Shown here: positions 1 to 5,504 of the stretch, one piece after another
Numbering within the stretch: position 1 is the first letter of the stretch
How the letters are laid out: every line of letters begins with the position of its first letter
Notes under the pieces: generated by a model
What the model was told of the DNA's origin: nothing
Databases searched by the model: none
Seen by the model: the letters and a program-made list of their open reading frames with translations, nothing else
Origin: Chthonomonadaceae bacterium
GTDB lineage: Bacteria; Armatimonadota; Chthonomonadetes; Chthonomonadales; Chthonomonadaceae
Assembly (NCBI GenBank): GCA_025355115.1
Contig: JANXLO010000061.1
Coordinates: 1-5,504 of the forward strand
DNA length: 5,504 nucleotides
Direction: 5' to 3'
Made by a program: the position numbers and the translations under genes

Positions 1-211
1 CGTGGCTTGCATACGGTTCATCCGTGGAGGTAGGCCAGTAGCCTGCCCATTCCTGATAAGTTCTGCGACCGAGAAGAATGGTGTCTTCCTCTGCGAGATG
101 TGCCGTCATGATGGCGATCATGTCCTCATCGAAGACATCAAATTGCCACTTATGAGGCGCTTCCGTAACGCCATCTATCGAAATGAACAGCCTCGATACA
201 ATCTTCTTCAT
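1..211 (-). CDS. Dihydrofolate reductase family protein (RibD C-terminal-like), 5' part only
   Basis: Seen: a frame opens with ATG at 211-209 on the minus strand and stays open for 70 codons to the left edge, so the gene is cut by the window. It begins MKKIVSRLFISIDG and continues with HKWQFDVFDEDM, then a segment with ILLGRRTYQEWAGYWP at about residues 45-60. Known: a first strand followed by S-(I/L)-DG, a KWQF stretch, and LLGR-TYxE/W are hallmarks of the small NAD(P)H-dependent reductases of the DHFR/RibD-C superfamily (YyaP/YwjB-like), usually about 170-200 residues long. Most of these have no proven substrate, so folate or deazaflavin chemistry should not be assumed. The MKKI start matches the usual N-terminus of the family, although no strong Shine-Dalgarno precedes it (only an A-rich AAAAGAC tract). 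A possible promoter lies about 40 nt upstream. The long plus-strand frame over the same bases is a shadow. Confidence 0.88.
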   Translation of the reverse strand, partial: MKKIVSRLFISIDGVTEAPHKWQFDVFDEDMIAIMTAHLAEEDTILLGRRTYQEWAGYWPTSTDEPYASH

Positions 212-250
212 ATCGCGTCTTTTGATTTCTGTGCAGATTGCAGCCTTCGT

Positions 251-285
251 ATTGTATTAAACCCAAGTTGATACTACCCGAGTAT
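251..285 (-). promoter_or_regulatory. Possible promoter and operator of the DHFR-family gene
   Basis: On the minus strand a TACAAT hexamer (256-251, five of six matches to TATAAT) would place the transcription start near 244, giving a leader of about 33 nt before the ATG at 211. The hexamer 17 bases upstream (GGGTAG, 279-274) is a poor -35. It is overlapped by a short perfect inverted repeat, ATACT-CGGGT-AGTAT (285-271). A weak -35 covered by a palindrome suits regulation by a DNA-binding protein, but five-base arms can arise by chance. Confidence 0.3.
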
Positions 286-318
286 GGAGTAGGCGAATAT
301 GGTGAGAAAGCCTGCAGT

Positions 319-404
319 TTAAATCCACACGGCGTCAAGGACCGTGCGCTGGCCCGCCAGGTTGTGCTGATACAGCAACCCATCCCGGAAAGGGTGTCCT
401 TCTG
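319..404 (-). other. Unidentified tail fused downstream of the DUF1016 remnant
   Basis: DUF1016 homology stops abruptly at about position 405. In a different minus-strand frame the next stretch reads PEGHPFRDGLL, then YQHN, then LAGQRTVLDAVWI, ending at a TAA at 321-319. It looks protein-like (balanced composition, a plausible hydrophobic C-terminus) and may be the last 28 or so codons of another gene brought here by a deletion. I do not recognise a family, and the frame is closed upstream by a TGA at 435-433, so it has no start of its own. It may equally be non-coding DNA. Between 212 and 318 I see only the putative promoter region of the reductase gene. Confidence 0.3.
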
Positions 405-713
405 GATCGTCAGGAACTCGAAATTGAACGGGTCATTGAGGACTTGCTGCGCAAAATCGGATTGAAGCGCGGGCAACGTACGCTCGAAGTTCGTGATAGT
501 TTTGCCCTGTCTCTCGAACAGTTTCGTCTCGATCTGATGTGCCAGAATGCTTCGACTCCATCCGTACTCTAGTGCTGCGCGAACGTACCACTCCCTCTCT
601 ATAGGCTTCACAACCTTATCGAATATGATCTTGATTTGCGCCGCTTGGATTCGTTGCTTGAGATCTCGTAGGAAGCCGTCGTAGCCAGCGAAGCTTGGAG
701 CCAGTTCACTCAT
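405..713 (-). pseudogene. DUF1016/YhcG-type PD-(D/E)XK nuclease remnant with internal and C-terminal deletions
   Basis: Seen: ATG at 713-711 follows a good GAGG Shine-Dalgarno (724-721) seven bases away. Residues 1-28 (GYDGFLRDLKQRIQAAQIK) match the DUF1016 N-terminus. Residue 29 onward jumps to the later part of that domain: IEREWYVRAALEYGWSRS, LAHQIETKLFERQGK, TNFERTLPALQSDFAQQ, then DPFNFEFLTI ending at residue 103. Known: full-length proteins of this family are about 340-380 residues, with roughly a hundred residues between these two blocks and a C-terminal nuclease core (FAFVG, DFYIDLLFYH, VVIDLK motifs). All of that is absent here. The reading frame continues past 405 to a stop at about 150 but loses all resemblance to the family and runs over the reductase promoter and start. 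I infer an inactive relic with an in-frame internal deletion and a separate C-terminal truncation. The strong start signals suggest decay is fairly recent. Confidence 0.82.
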
Positions 714-983
714 GACTTTGCCTCGTGACTTTTAAGTTCGCCCGTAATCATTGCTTACTATTCGCTGACTGTTAGCCAAAATCATTCTCTCGAACGCAGT
801 ATTTGCATTGCCATAAGTGCAACGCGCAGTAAGCAGACGTGAAGGGACTGCGAGCAAAACTTCTCGCTGTATGATTGGCAGCCCGTATGCTTGCGGAAAC
901 TCAGAAGGGCTCGGAATCGTCAGAAGAGAGGTTGGCGCACGTTGCGCGATAGCACGAATTGCCCAGTTTGAACCGGAGTCTGC
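714..983. other. Divergent intergenic region between the nuclease remnant and the ABC exporter
   Basis: I find no gene here; the minus-strand open frame that crosses it starts inside the exporter and resembles nothing I know. The region should hold the exporter promoter, but no convincing -35/-10 pair is visible. Small symmetric elements are present: a seven-base direct repeat CGCAGTA (795-801 and 825-831, 30 bases apart) flanks an inverted repeat TTGCA-N10-TGCAA (803-822), and a second inverted repeat GCGCA-CGT-TGCGC lies at 935-947. All are short enough to be chance. Confidence 0.5.
975..978 (+). promoter_or_regulatory. Ribosome binding site of the ABC exporter
   Basis: GGAG sits five bases before the ATG at 984. 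This supports that start over other in-frame possibilities. Confidence 0.65.
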
Positions 984-2726
984 ATGAACCCACTGTTTCC
1001 ACGCTTCTTCGCCTACTACCGACCGCATCGGCGGCTGTTTATTCTCGATTTCTCCTGTGCAGTCATCTCAGGCCTTTTGGAGCTTGCCTTTCCTCTCGCG
1101 ATTCGCGTCTTCGTCGACAAGCTGCTGCCAGGCCAGAACTGGGGGCTTATCATCGCGGCGGCCGTCGGGCTCCTCATGATCTACCTTGTCAACACCGGGC
1201 TGCAGTATATCGTCAACTACTGGGGGCATGTGCTCGGCATCGGGATCGAGACCGAGATGCGGCGCAAGATATTCGATCACCTGCAGAAGCTCTCCTTTCG
1301 CTTCTTCGATAACCAGAAGACCGGCCATCTCGTCGCCCGCGTGACCAAGGATCTGGAGGAGGTAGGCGAAGTCGCGCATCACGGCCCAGAGGACGCCTTC
1401 ATCGCCGTGATGACCTTCCTCGGCTCCTTCTTTCTCATGTACACTCTCAATGCCCGCCTCGCTCTGCTCACCGGGCTTGTCGTTCCTCCGATGACCTGGA
1501 TATCCACCCGGTACGGCGCGGCGATGACACGCACTTGGCGGTCGCTGTTCGGACAGGTAGGCAATTTCAATGCGCGGATTGAGGAGAACGTCGGGGGCAT
1601 TCGTGTGGTGCAGGCGTTCGCTAACGAGGACCACGAGCGCGACCTGTTCGCGAAGGACAATGCGAAGTACCGCGCCACTAAGCTGGATGCCTACTCGCTG
1701 ATGTCGAAGAGCATGTCGCTCAGCTACATGACCATGCGAATCGTGCAGGTCTTCGTCATGATCTCCGGCGCATACTTCGTGCTGCACCACGACCTGTCCG
1801 TCGGCGGCTTCATGGGCTTTCTGCTGCTGGTCAATATATTCTTCCGCCCGGTCGAGAAGATCAACGCCGTTCTGGAGACCTATCCCAAGGGCATCGCGGG
1901 GTTCAGGCGCTACACTGAACTGCTCGACACGGCCCCGGACATCGCGGATATTCCCGGCGCGATTGAGGTCGGGCAGTTGAAGGGGACGATCCGTTTCGAG
2001 GGAGTGAGCTTCGGTTACGAGGCCGACCGGCAGGTGCTCCAGGACATCGATCTTACCATTCAGCCGGGGGAGACCATCGCGTTCGTAGGGCCAAGTGGGG
2101 CGGGGAAGACGACGCTCTGCTCGCTGCTGCCCAGGTTTTATGAGCGAAGCGGGGGCCGTATCAGCATCGACGACATCGACATTCGAGACATGACGCTCGC
2201 CTCGCTCCGCCGAAACATCGGGATCGTGCAGCAGGACGTCTTTCTCTTCGGAGGGACGATCCGCGAGAACATCGCCTATGGCCGGCTGGGGGCAACGGAC
2301 GAGGAGATTTGGGAAGCCGCTCGCCGAGCACGCCTCGACGATATGATCGCGCAGTTGCCAGATGGCATGGACACTGTTATCGGCGAGCGTGGGGTCAAGC
2401 TCTCGGGCGGGCAGAAGCAACGAATGTCCATAGCGCGCATGTTCCTGAAAAACCCGCGCATACTCATCCTGGACGAGGCGACCTCCGCGCTGGACTCCGA
2501 GACCGAGCGGGCCATTCAAGCGTCGCTCGCCGACCTGTCGGAGGGCCGCACCACGCTCGTCATTGCGCACCGCCTGGCGACCATCCGCAATGCGGACAGG
2601 ATCGTGGTCGTGGACGAGACGGGGCTTGCCGAGCAGGGGCGGCATGAGGAGCTGATGGTCGCAGGCGGCCTCTACCAGCGCCTCCAAGAGCTGACGCTCT
2701 ACACTCCTGCGGATTCACGGGCCTGA
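984..2726 (+). CDS. ABC exporter half-transporter, MsbA/MDR type (fused TMD-NBD)
   Basis: A complete 580-residue type IV ABC exporter half, which should work as a homodimer in the inner membrane and use ATP to move a lipid, drug or other hydrophobic molecule outward. Residues 1-300 form the transmembrane domain, with hydrophobic helices near 15-40, 53-75, 131-155, 157-176, 247-267 and 274-292. The nucleotide-binding domain follows: A-loop Tyr345 (FGY), Walker A GPSGAGKTT at 369-377 with Lys375, Q-loop Gln416/417, signature LSGGQ at 473-477, Walker B ILILDE ending in Asp497 and catalytic Glu498, D-loop SALD at 501-504, H-loop His529. Every catalytic motif is intact and the length is normal, so the protein should be active. 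The start is backed by GGAG five bases upstream. It stands alone: the divergent neighbour is a dead nuclease gene and the convergent one a kinase. The substrate cannot be read from sequence, so msbA as a gene name would be over-calling. Confidence 0.95.
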   Translation: MNPLFPRFFAYYRPHRRLFILDFSCAVISGLLELAFPLAIRVFVDKLLPGQNWGLIIAAAVGLLMIYLVNTGLQYIVNYWGHVLGIGIETEMRRKIFDHLQKLSFRFFDNQKTGHLVARVTKDLEEVGEVAHHGPEDAFIAVMTFLGSFFLMYTLNARLALLTGLVVPPMTWISTRYGAAMTRTWRSLFGQVGNFNARIEENVGGIRVVQAFANEDHERDLFAKDNAKYRATKLDAYSLMSKSMSLSYMTMRIVQVFVMISGAYFVLHHDLSVGGFMGFLLLVNIFFRPVEKINAVLETYPKGIAGFRRYTELLDTAPDIADIPGAIEVGQLKGTIRFEGVSFGYEADRQVLQDIDLTIQPGETIAFVGPSGAGKTTLCSLLPRFYERSGGRISIDDIDIRDMTLASLRRNIGIVQQDVFLFGGTIRENIAYGRLGATDEEIWEAARRARLDDMIAQLPDGMDTVIGERGVKLSGGQKQRMSIARMFLKNPRILILDEATSALDSETERAIQASLADLSEGRTTLVIAHRLATIRNADRIVVVDETGLAEQGRHEELMVAGGLYQRLQELTLYTPADSRA

Positions 2727-2807
2727 AGATTGGGCGCAGGCCACGCATGTTCAGCGGACAAGCCGGCCTGCCGATAAGCATCGATTAATCCCTATTGAAG
2801 CTCTTGC
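2727..2807. other. Convergent gap between exporter and kinase; weak hairpins, no clear terminator
   Basis: The exporter and the kinase end tail to tail 81 bases apart. A seven-base inverted repeat GCAGGCC/GGCCTGC (2736-2742 and 2765-2771) has a 22-base loop and no following T-run. A second one, GAAGCT/AGCTTC (2797-2802 and 2811-2816), overlaps the kinase stop codon. Either could help stop transcription from both sides, but neither looks like a standard intrinsic terminator, so Rho-dependent ending is equally possible. Confidence 0.3.
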
Positions 2808-4394
2808 TCAAGCTTCTGCGATAGAGAAGTCGAGAGTCACATGTCCCCCGCCTTCCGGCCTTGATTCGTACTTCGTCTGGCCGCGCATGTCCCACTCGGC
2901 CATGCTTTCCACTAACTCCAGACCGGTGTTCGAAGCCGAGATCGCATCGAATTCCGGCGGGAATCCCGGGCCGTCGTCCAAGACCTCCAGCCTGCCTGTC
3001 TTCCCGCGGGCGGTCAGTGTGACGTATGTCTCACTTCTGCCGTGCTTCTGAGCGTTGGAGACCATCTCATTAGTGATGAGCGCAAGGGAGGTAGCCTGCC
3101 GTCCAATAAGGCGAATCTCTTCAATCTCAAACGTGAGACGGTTTTCTCCAGCGGTGCCTCTCAGCATGGTAAGCAGGCTGTCAAGCACGGCTTTTGCGGA
3201 GAGGGTCTCCTGCTCATTCCCCTCCTTCGCCTCCTGTGTGAGGATATCATGAATGACGCCAAGCGCACGCACATTCGCGCTCAGACGCACGAACTCCGAA
3301 ATTGGGACGAGATCCTCATAACTTCCGCGCTGCATGTCGATGAGAGCCGACATAAGCTGCAGATTGTTCTTTACGCGGTGGTGGGTCTCGATCATCGCCC
3401 TCTGCAAGCGCGCGTTCAAAGTCTGAATATGCTCTTCAGCGCGCTTGCTCTCGATAACGAGGGCGATCTGGTTGGCGATTGAGCCGAGAGCGTCCAGTAT
3501 ATTCTCGGATAACGAGTGACGGGCGAACATCGCGACTACGCCCAGTAGCCGATCTTCCGCCACTAGCGGATAGCCGGCGAAGGCGATCATGCCCTCCCGT
3601 CGTGCCCACTCCTGATCCCCCACTCGCGGGTCACCGACGACGGCGTTGGTGAGATGAGGCTTTCGATCCCTAGCTATCTCCCCTATCTTGAACCGGCCGA
3701 TGGGGATGCTGCTGTGAGGGCCGTCCAGATGCGTATACTGTCCCGCGCTCGCCTGCAGTTCCAGAGTCTGCGTGGCCTCATTGAGCGTCCAGATGCGGGC
3801 GAACGCGCTGCCAAGATGCTTCACCAGCGCTTCGGAGCATCTGCGCAGAATCACCGGGAGCGGGTTAATGGAGGTGAGAACAATGCCAATCTCCACGCCA
3901 AGCTCCGCCAGCCGAGTGCGCTCCTGAAGAGCGGCCTCCGACACCTTCCGTCTGGTGATGTCCACGCAGGCGCCAGTCATCGTCACAGGCTTGCCGCGCT
4001 CGAAGAAAGTTTTGCCTTTCACATAGAGCCAATGCAGCGACCCGGCGGGCCATACCACCCGATACTCCGCCTCGAAATCCCTCCCCTCGTTCCGGCACTG
4101 GTCGCATTGGGCCAACACCGCAACACGATCAGCAGGATGAACGCAGGACAGGAAGTTCTCGAGGGTGCGAACCGTAGTTCCGGAGGCCAAGCCGAAAAGT
4201 CTGTCCAGATTGGTGTCCCAGTCGAGAGCATCCGATTCCATCTCCCAACGGAATGTGCCCATTTCGGCTGCATCGAGCACCGCGGCCAGCCGCTCCAAAG
4301 CTTCACCGACGGTTGTGGCTGCCTGCACTCGAATCGCGCTGCTTTCGACCAGAAAGTCATCAGTATTCATGTTGGTCTCGGTATCAGCGGTCAT
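2808..4394 (-). CDS. Soluble PAS-GAF sensor histidine kinase (HisKA_2 family)
   Basis: A 528-residue cytoplasmic kinase that should autophosphorylate on histidine in response to a small ligand or redox/light cue and pass the phosphate to a response regulator. With the ATG at 4394: PAS of the PAS_3 type at about 36-155 (ending in the typical VDITRRK linker), GAF at about 162-320, HisKA_2 at about 329-407 with HHRVKNNLQL and phosphoacceptor His339, and HATPase_c at about 422-525. The ATPase shows the N box NEMVSNAQKHG (Asn442/Asn447), G1 box DDGPG at 473-477, and a GLELV in place of the more common GLGL at 491-495. No transmembrane segment or signal peptide is visible. No response regulator lies beside it, so it is an orphan here. 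The start is uncertain: ATG 4394 (weak GGA upstream) and ATG 4370 are both plausible, and the frame remains open upstream to a TTG at 4553. The PAS domain is complete with any of these. Long plus-strand frames over it are shadows. Confidence 0.92.
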   Translation of the reverse strand: MTADTETNMNTDDFLVESSAIRVQAATTVGEALERLAAVLDAAEMGTFRWEMESDALDWDTNLDRLFGLASGTTVRTLENFLSCVHPADRVAVLAQCDQCRNEGRDFEAEYRVVWPAGSLHWLYVKGKTFFERGKPVTMTGACVDITRRKVSEAALQERTRLAELGVEIGIVLTSINPLPVILRRCSEALVKHLGSAFARIWTLNEATQTLELQASAGQYTHLDGPHSSIPIGRFKIGEIARDRKPHLTNAVVGDPRVGDQEWARREGMIAFAGYPLVAEDRLLGVVAMFARHSLSENILDALGSIANQIALVIESKRAEEHIQTLNARLQRAMIETHHRVKNNLQLMSALIDMQRGSYEDLVPISEFVRLSANVRALGVIHDILTQEAKEGNEQETLSAKAVLDSLLTMLRGTAGENRLTFEIEEIRLIGRQATSLALITNEMVSNAQKHGRSETYVTLTARGKTGRLEVLDDGPGFPPEFDAISASNTGLELVESMAEWDMRGQTKYESRPEGGGHVTLDFSIAEA

Positions 4395-4652
4395 TATCGT
4401 CCAGTCATCTGCTTGAGGTATCGAAACGCCCTCGCCGCTTACAACTACGCAGATACGCTCGCATAGTTCAACCGTCCATAATATCAACTGCCTGTCGGTT
4501 GTCTCGTTGCACAACTGTACCCTATAAGAGCGATAATGCCGAGCGGCGTGCAAATTGGCTGGTACTCCTCCATTGTGAGGCTATAGAAGTGTGGATATTG
4601 GACAGCGCAATGAAGCGTTGACGCTGCGCGACCTACGTGGAAATGGAGCGGC

Positions 4653-4667
4653 CTTTTCTTTTCTTTT
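4653..4667 (+). repeat. Three tandem CTTTT units
   Basis: CTTTT is repeated three times in a pyrimidine tract 125 bases before the MOSC start. It is not preceded by a hairpin, so it is not a terminator as it stands. Three units is short for a slippage-prone repeat. Confidence 0.6.
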
Positions 4668-4778
4668 GCGGGCGTGTCAGAGCAGTTTTTTGTGCGCGGT
4701 GCGCCATAATGGGGGTAGTCTAGTAAACGAAGCGGGAACTATTCGGAACCTGTCTGCACCGTATGGTGAGCCAGAGAT

Positions 4779-4784
4779 GGAGGA
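4779..4784 (+). promoter_or_regulatory. Ribosome binding site that fixes the MOSC start
   Basis: GGAGGA, a near-perfect Shine-Dalgarno, lies seven bases before the ATG at 4792. The in-frame ATG at 4777 overlaps this element and so is unlikely to be used, and the farther GTG at 4591 would add 67 residues with no family resemblance. Confidence 0.8.
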
Positions 4785-4791
4785 CAACAAA

Positions 4792-5289
4792 ATGGGTGAA
4801 CTAATCAGCATAGTCTACAAGCCAGGGACTGCGCCAGCTCAGGAGGGTGGCTACACCCGACTTCCTCTGCAGGAAGCCCGTCTGGTGGTAGGGCATGGCA
4901 TCGAAGGGGATGCAAAGGGAGTCAGCCCAACGCGACAGCTGAACATTATGGCTGCCGACACGATTCGAAGTCTGGCAGATGAGGGCTTCACTGCTGCACC
5001 CGGCGCGTTGGGCGAGCAGCTAATTCTGGCTGATGTGGAGTTGGATGGTCTGCCCGCGGGCACTCGGCTGCAGATCGGAATGAGCGCGTGCATCGAGGTG
5101 ACGGAGCCGCGGACAGGGTGCGCCAAATTCGAGTGCTATCAGGGGAAGACAAAAGCGGAGGCAGCCGGTCGGCTAGGCAAGATGGCTCGCGTTGTCGCCA
5201 ATGGATCAATTCGGATTGGGGATCGTGTGCATGTCGTCGAAGCGGCAACTGCATCAGAGGAGAATCCAGCGCAGGATTCGATGCGCTGA
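4792..5289 (+). CDS. Stand-alone MOSC-domain protein
   Basis: A 165-residue protein made almost entirely of one MOSC domain, the fold shared with the C-terminus of molybdenum cofactor sulfurase. Known: such proteins are thought to carry sulfur on a conserved cysteine or to bind molybdenum cofactor, as in YiiM and mARC relatives, but small stand-alone members are mostly uncharacterised. Seen: the start MGELISIVYKP, then GHGIEGDAKG at 34-43, RQLNIM at 48-53, GALGEQ at 71-76, and PRTGC at 106-110 placing the conserved Cys at 110. A short polar tail (about residues 150-165) follows the domain. The N-terminal beta-barrel domain found in larger MOSC proteins is absent, so this is the short form. 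The start is set by GGAGGA seven bases upstream. It is convergent with tRNA-Phe and divergent from the kinase, and no molybdoenzyme or cofactor-synthesis gene is nearby to suggest a partner. Confidence 0.93.
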   Translation: MGELISIVYKPGTAPAQEGGYTRLPLQEARLVVGHGIEGDAKGVSPTRQLNIMAADTIRSLADEGFTAAPGALGEQLILADVELDGLPAGTRLQIGMSACIEVTEPRTGCAKFECYQGKTKAEAAGRLGKMARVVANGSIRIGDRVHVVEAATASEENPAQDSMR

Positions 5290-5371
5290 AAACAGAGGCA
5301 AGCGTCTCAGGAAACACTGTTATCGATGCGGGATTGGAATCGACTGCGATAGAACCCAATTGTTAAAATAA
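5290..5371. other. Convergent gap between MOSC gene and tRNA-Phe
   Basis: The MOSC gene and the tRNA end towards each other 82 bases apart. The only symmetry is TCGAT/ATCGA (5323-5327 and 5339-5343) with an 11-base loop, too weak for an intrinsic terminator. On the minus strand the tRNA is followed at once by TTATTTTAA, a T-rich run that may help end or process the transcript. Confidence 0.35.
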
Positions 5372-5444
5372 TGCCGCGACTCGGACTTGAACCAAGGACA
5401 CGTGGATTTTCAGTCCACTGCTCTACCAACTGAGCTATCACGGC
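5372..5444 (-). tRNA. tRNA-Phe (anticodon GAA)
   Basis: The minus strand folds as a canonical 73-nt tRNA. The acceptor stem GCCGTGA pairs with TCGCGGC (one G-U pair), the D arm is GCTCAGTTGGTAGAGC, and the anticodon stem GTGGA/TCCAC encloses the loop CTGAAAA with GAA at 5411-5409. The T arm is CTTGG-TTCAAGT-CCGAG and the discriminator base is A. The GAA anticodon reads both phenylalanine codons, and the purine-rich A37-A38 side of the loop is usual for this tRNA. CCA is not encoded (TTA follows the discriminator), so a CCA-adding enzyme must complete it. A consensus promoter lies just upstream. Confidence 0.97.
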
Positions 5445-5469
5445 GAACCGATGTGTTGCAAACGGGGTT

Positions 5470-5498
5470 ATTATACCGGAGGCGGGGCAGACTGTCAA
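5470..5498 (-). promoter_or_regulatory. Consensus sigma70 promoter of tRNA-Phe
   Basis: On the minus strand TTGACA (5498-5493) and TATAAT (5475-5470) are both perfect consensus hexamers separated by the ideal 17 bases. Transcription should start near 5463, leaving a leader of about 19 nt for RNase P to remove. The bases just after the -10 (AACCCCG) are GC-rich, the type of discriminator linked to growth-rate and stringent control of stable RNA genes. Confidence 0.9.
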
Positions 5499-5504
5499 GG
5501 CCAG

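Larger units (their letters stand above)
4395..4791. other. Divergent intergenic region between kinase and MOSC gene
   Basis: About 400 bases with no recognisable gene. Both neighbouring frames extend into it without stops, but the encoded extensions resemble nothing. On the minus strand GGAGGAG (4571-4565) lies 11 bases before the in-frame TTG at 4553. On the plus strand three tandem CTTTT units (4653-4667) and a T6 run (4686-4691) precede a CATAAT (4705-4710) that could be a -10 element for the MOSC gene, though the hexamer 17 bases upstream is a poor -35. I see no riboswitch or strong promoter. Confidence 0.5.

Noticed and set aside
2..271. An 89-codon plus-strand open frame at the left edge
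   Set aside because: The opposite strand encodes the clear DHFR/RibD-C-like N-terminus over the same bases.
732..1028. A 98-codon minus-strand frame between the relic and the exporter
   Set aside because: It starts inside the exporter coding region, shows no recognisable motif and has no good ribosome binding site.
1068..2687. A 539-codon minus-strand open frame antisense to the ABC exporter
   Set aside because: It is a mirror of the GC-biased codon pattern of the exporter, has low-complexity charged composition and resembles no family; the plus strand carries every ABC motif.
2736..2771. Hairpin as an intrinsic terminator of the exporter
   Set aside because: The loop is 22 bases and no T-run follows on either strand.
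3654..4466. A 270-codon plus-strand open frame antisense to the kinase
   Set aside because: It overlaps the PAS and GAF domains, has no ribosome binding site or family resemblance, and is explained by the minus-strand gene.
4484..4573. A 29-codon minus-strand ORF (MEEYQPICTPLG...) ahead of the kinase
   Set aside because: Its ATG overlaps the GGAGGAG element rather than following it, and it has no run of regulatory codons or terminator structure expected of a leader peptide.
5372..5444. tRNA-Phe as the attachment site of an integrated element
   Set aside because: I found no second copy of the tRNA 3' end in the window, and no integrase or phage gene is present.

Overview
This is an ordinary-looking bacterial chromosomal segment with one decayed gene. 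I see no phage, transposon, CRISPR array or unmistakably new system. The lineage is not certain. The tRNA gene has no encoded CCA tail, its promoter is a perfect sigma70-type TTGACA-17-TATAAT, and the coding regions are moderately GC-rich. With a soluble PAS-GAF-HisKA_2 kinase alongside, this suits a Gram-negative soil-type bacterium. Acidobacteriota or an alphaproteobacterium are my guesses, at low confidence.

Layout from left to right. (1) On the minus strand at 1-211 is the 5' end of a dihydrofolate-reductase/RibD-C-like gene that runs off the left edge; its first 70 residues are clear. (2) On the minus strand at about 405-713 is a wreck of a DUF1016/YhcG-type PD-(D/E)XK nuclease gene. The start and ribosome binding site are intact, but roughly a hundred internal residues and the whole C-terminal nuclease core are gone. 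An unrelated out-of-frame tail follows at 319-404. (3) The gap 714-983 has no gene. (4) On the plus strand at 984-2726 is a complete 580-residue ABC exporter half-transporter of the MsbA type. (5) On the minus strand at 2808-4394 is a soluble sensor histidine kinase (PAS, GAF, HisKA_2, HATPase), convergent with the exporter. (6) A gene-poor divergent gap lies at 4395-4791. (7) On the plus strand at 4792-5289 is a stand-alone MOSC-domain protein. (8) On the minus strand at 5372-5444 is tRNA-Phe(GAA), with its promoter at 5470-5498 near the right edge.

The genes do not form an operon: neighbours are mostly divergent or convergent and each appears to be its own transcription unit. No response regulator accompanies the kinase and no substrate-specific partner accompanies the exporter, so the window does not reveal a shared pathway. 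The points most worth a second look are the doubly deleted nuclease remnant with its unexplained tail, and the uncertain N-terminus of the kinase.
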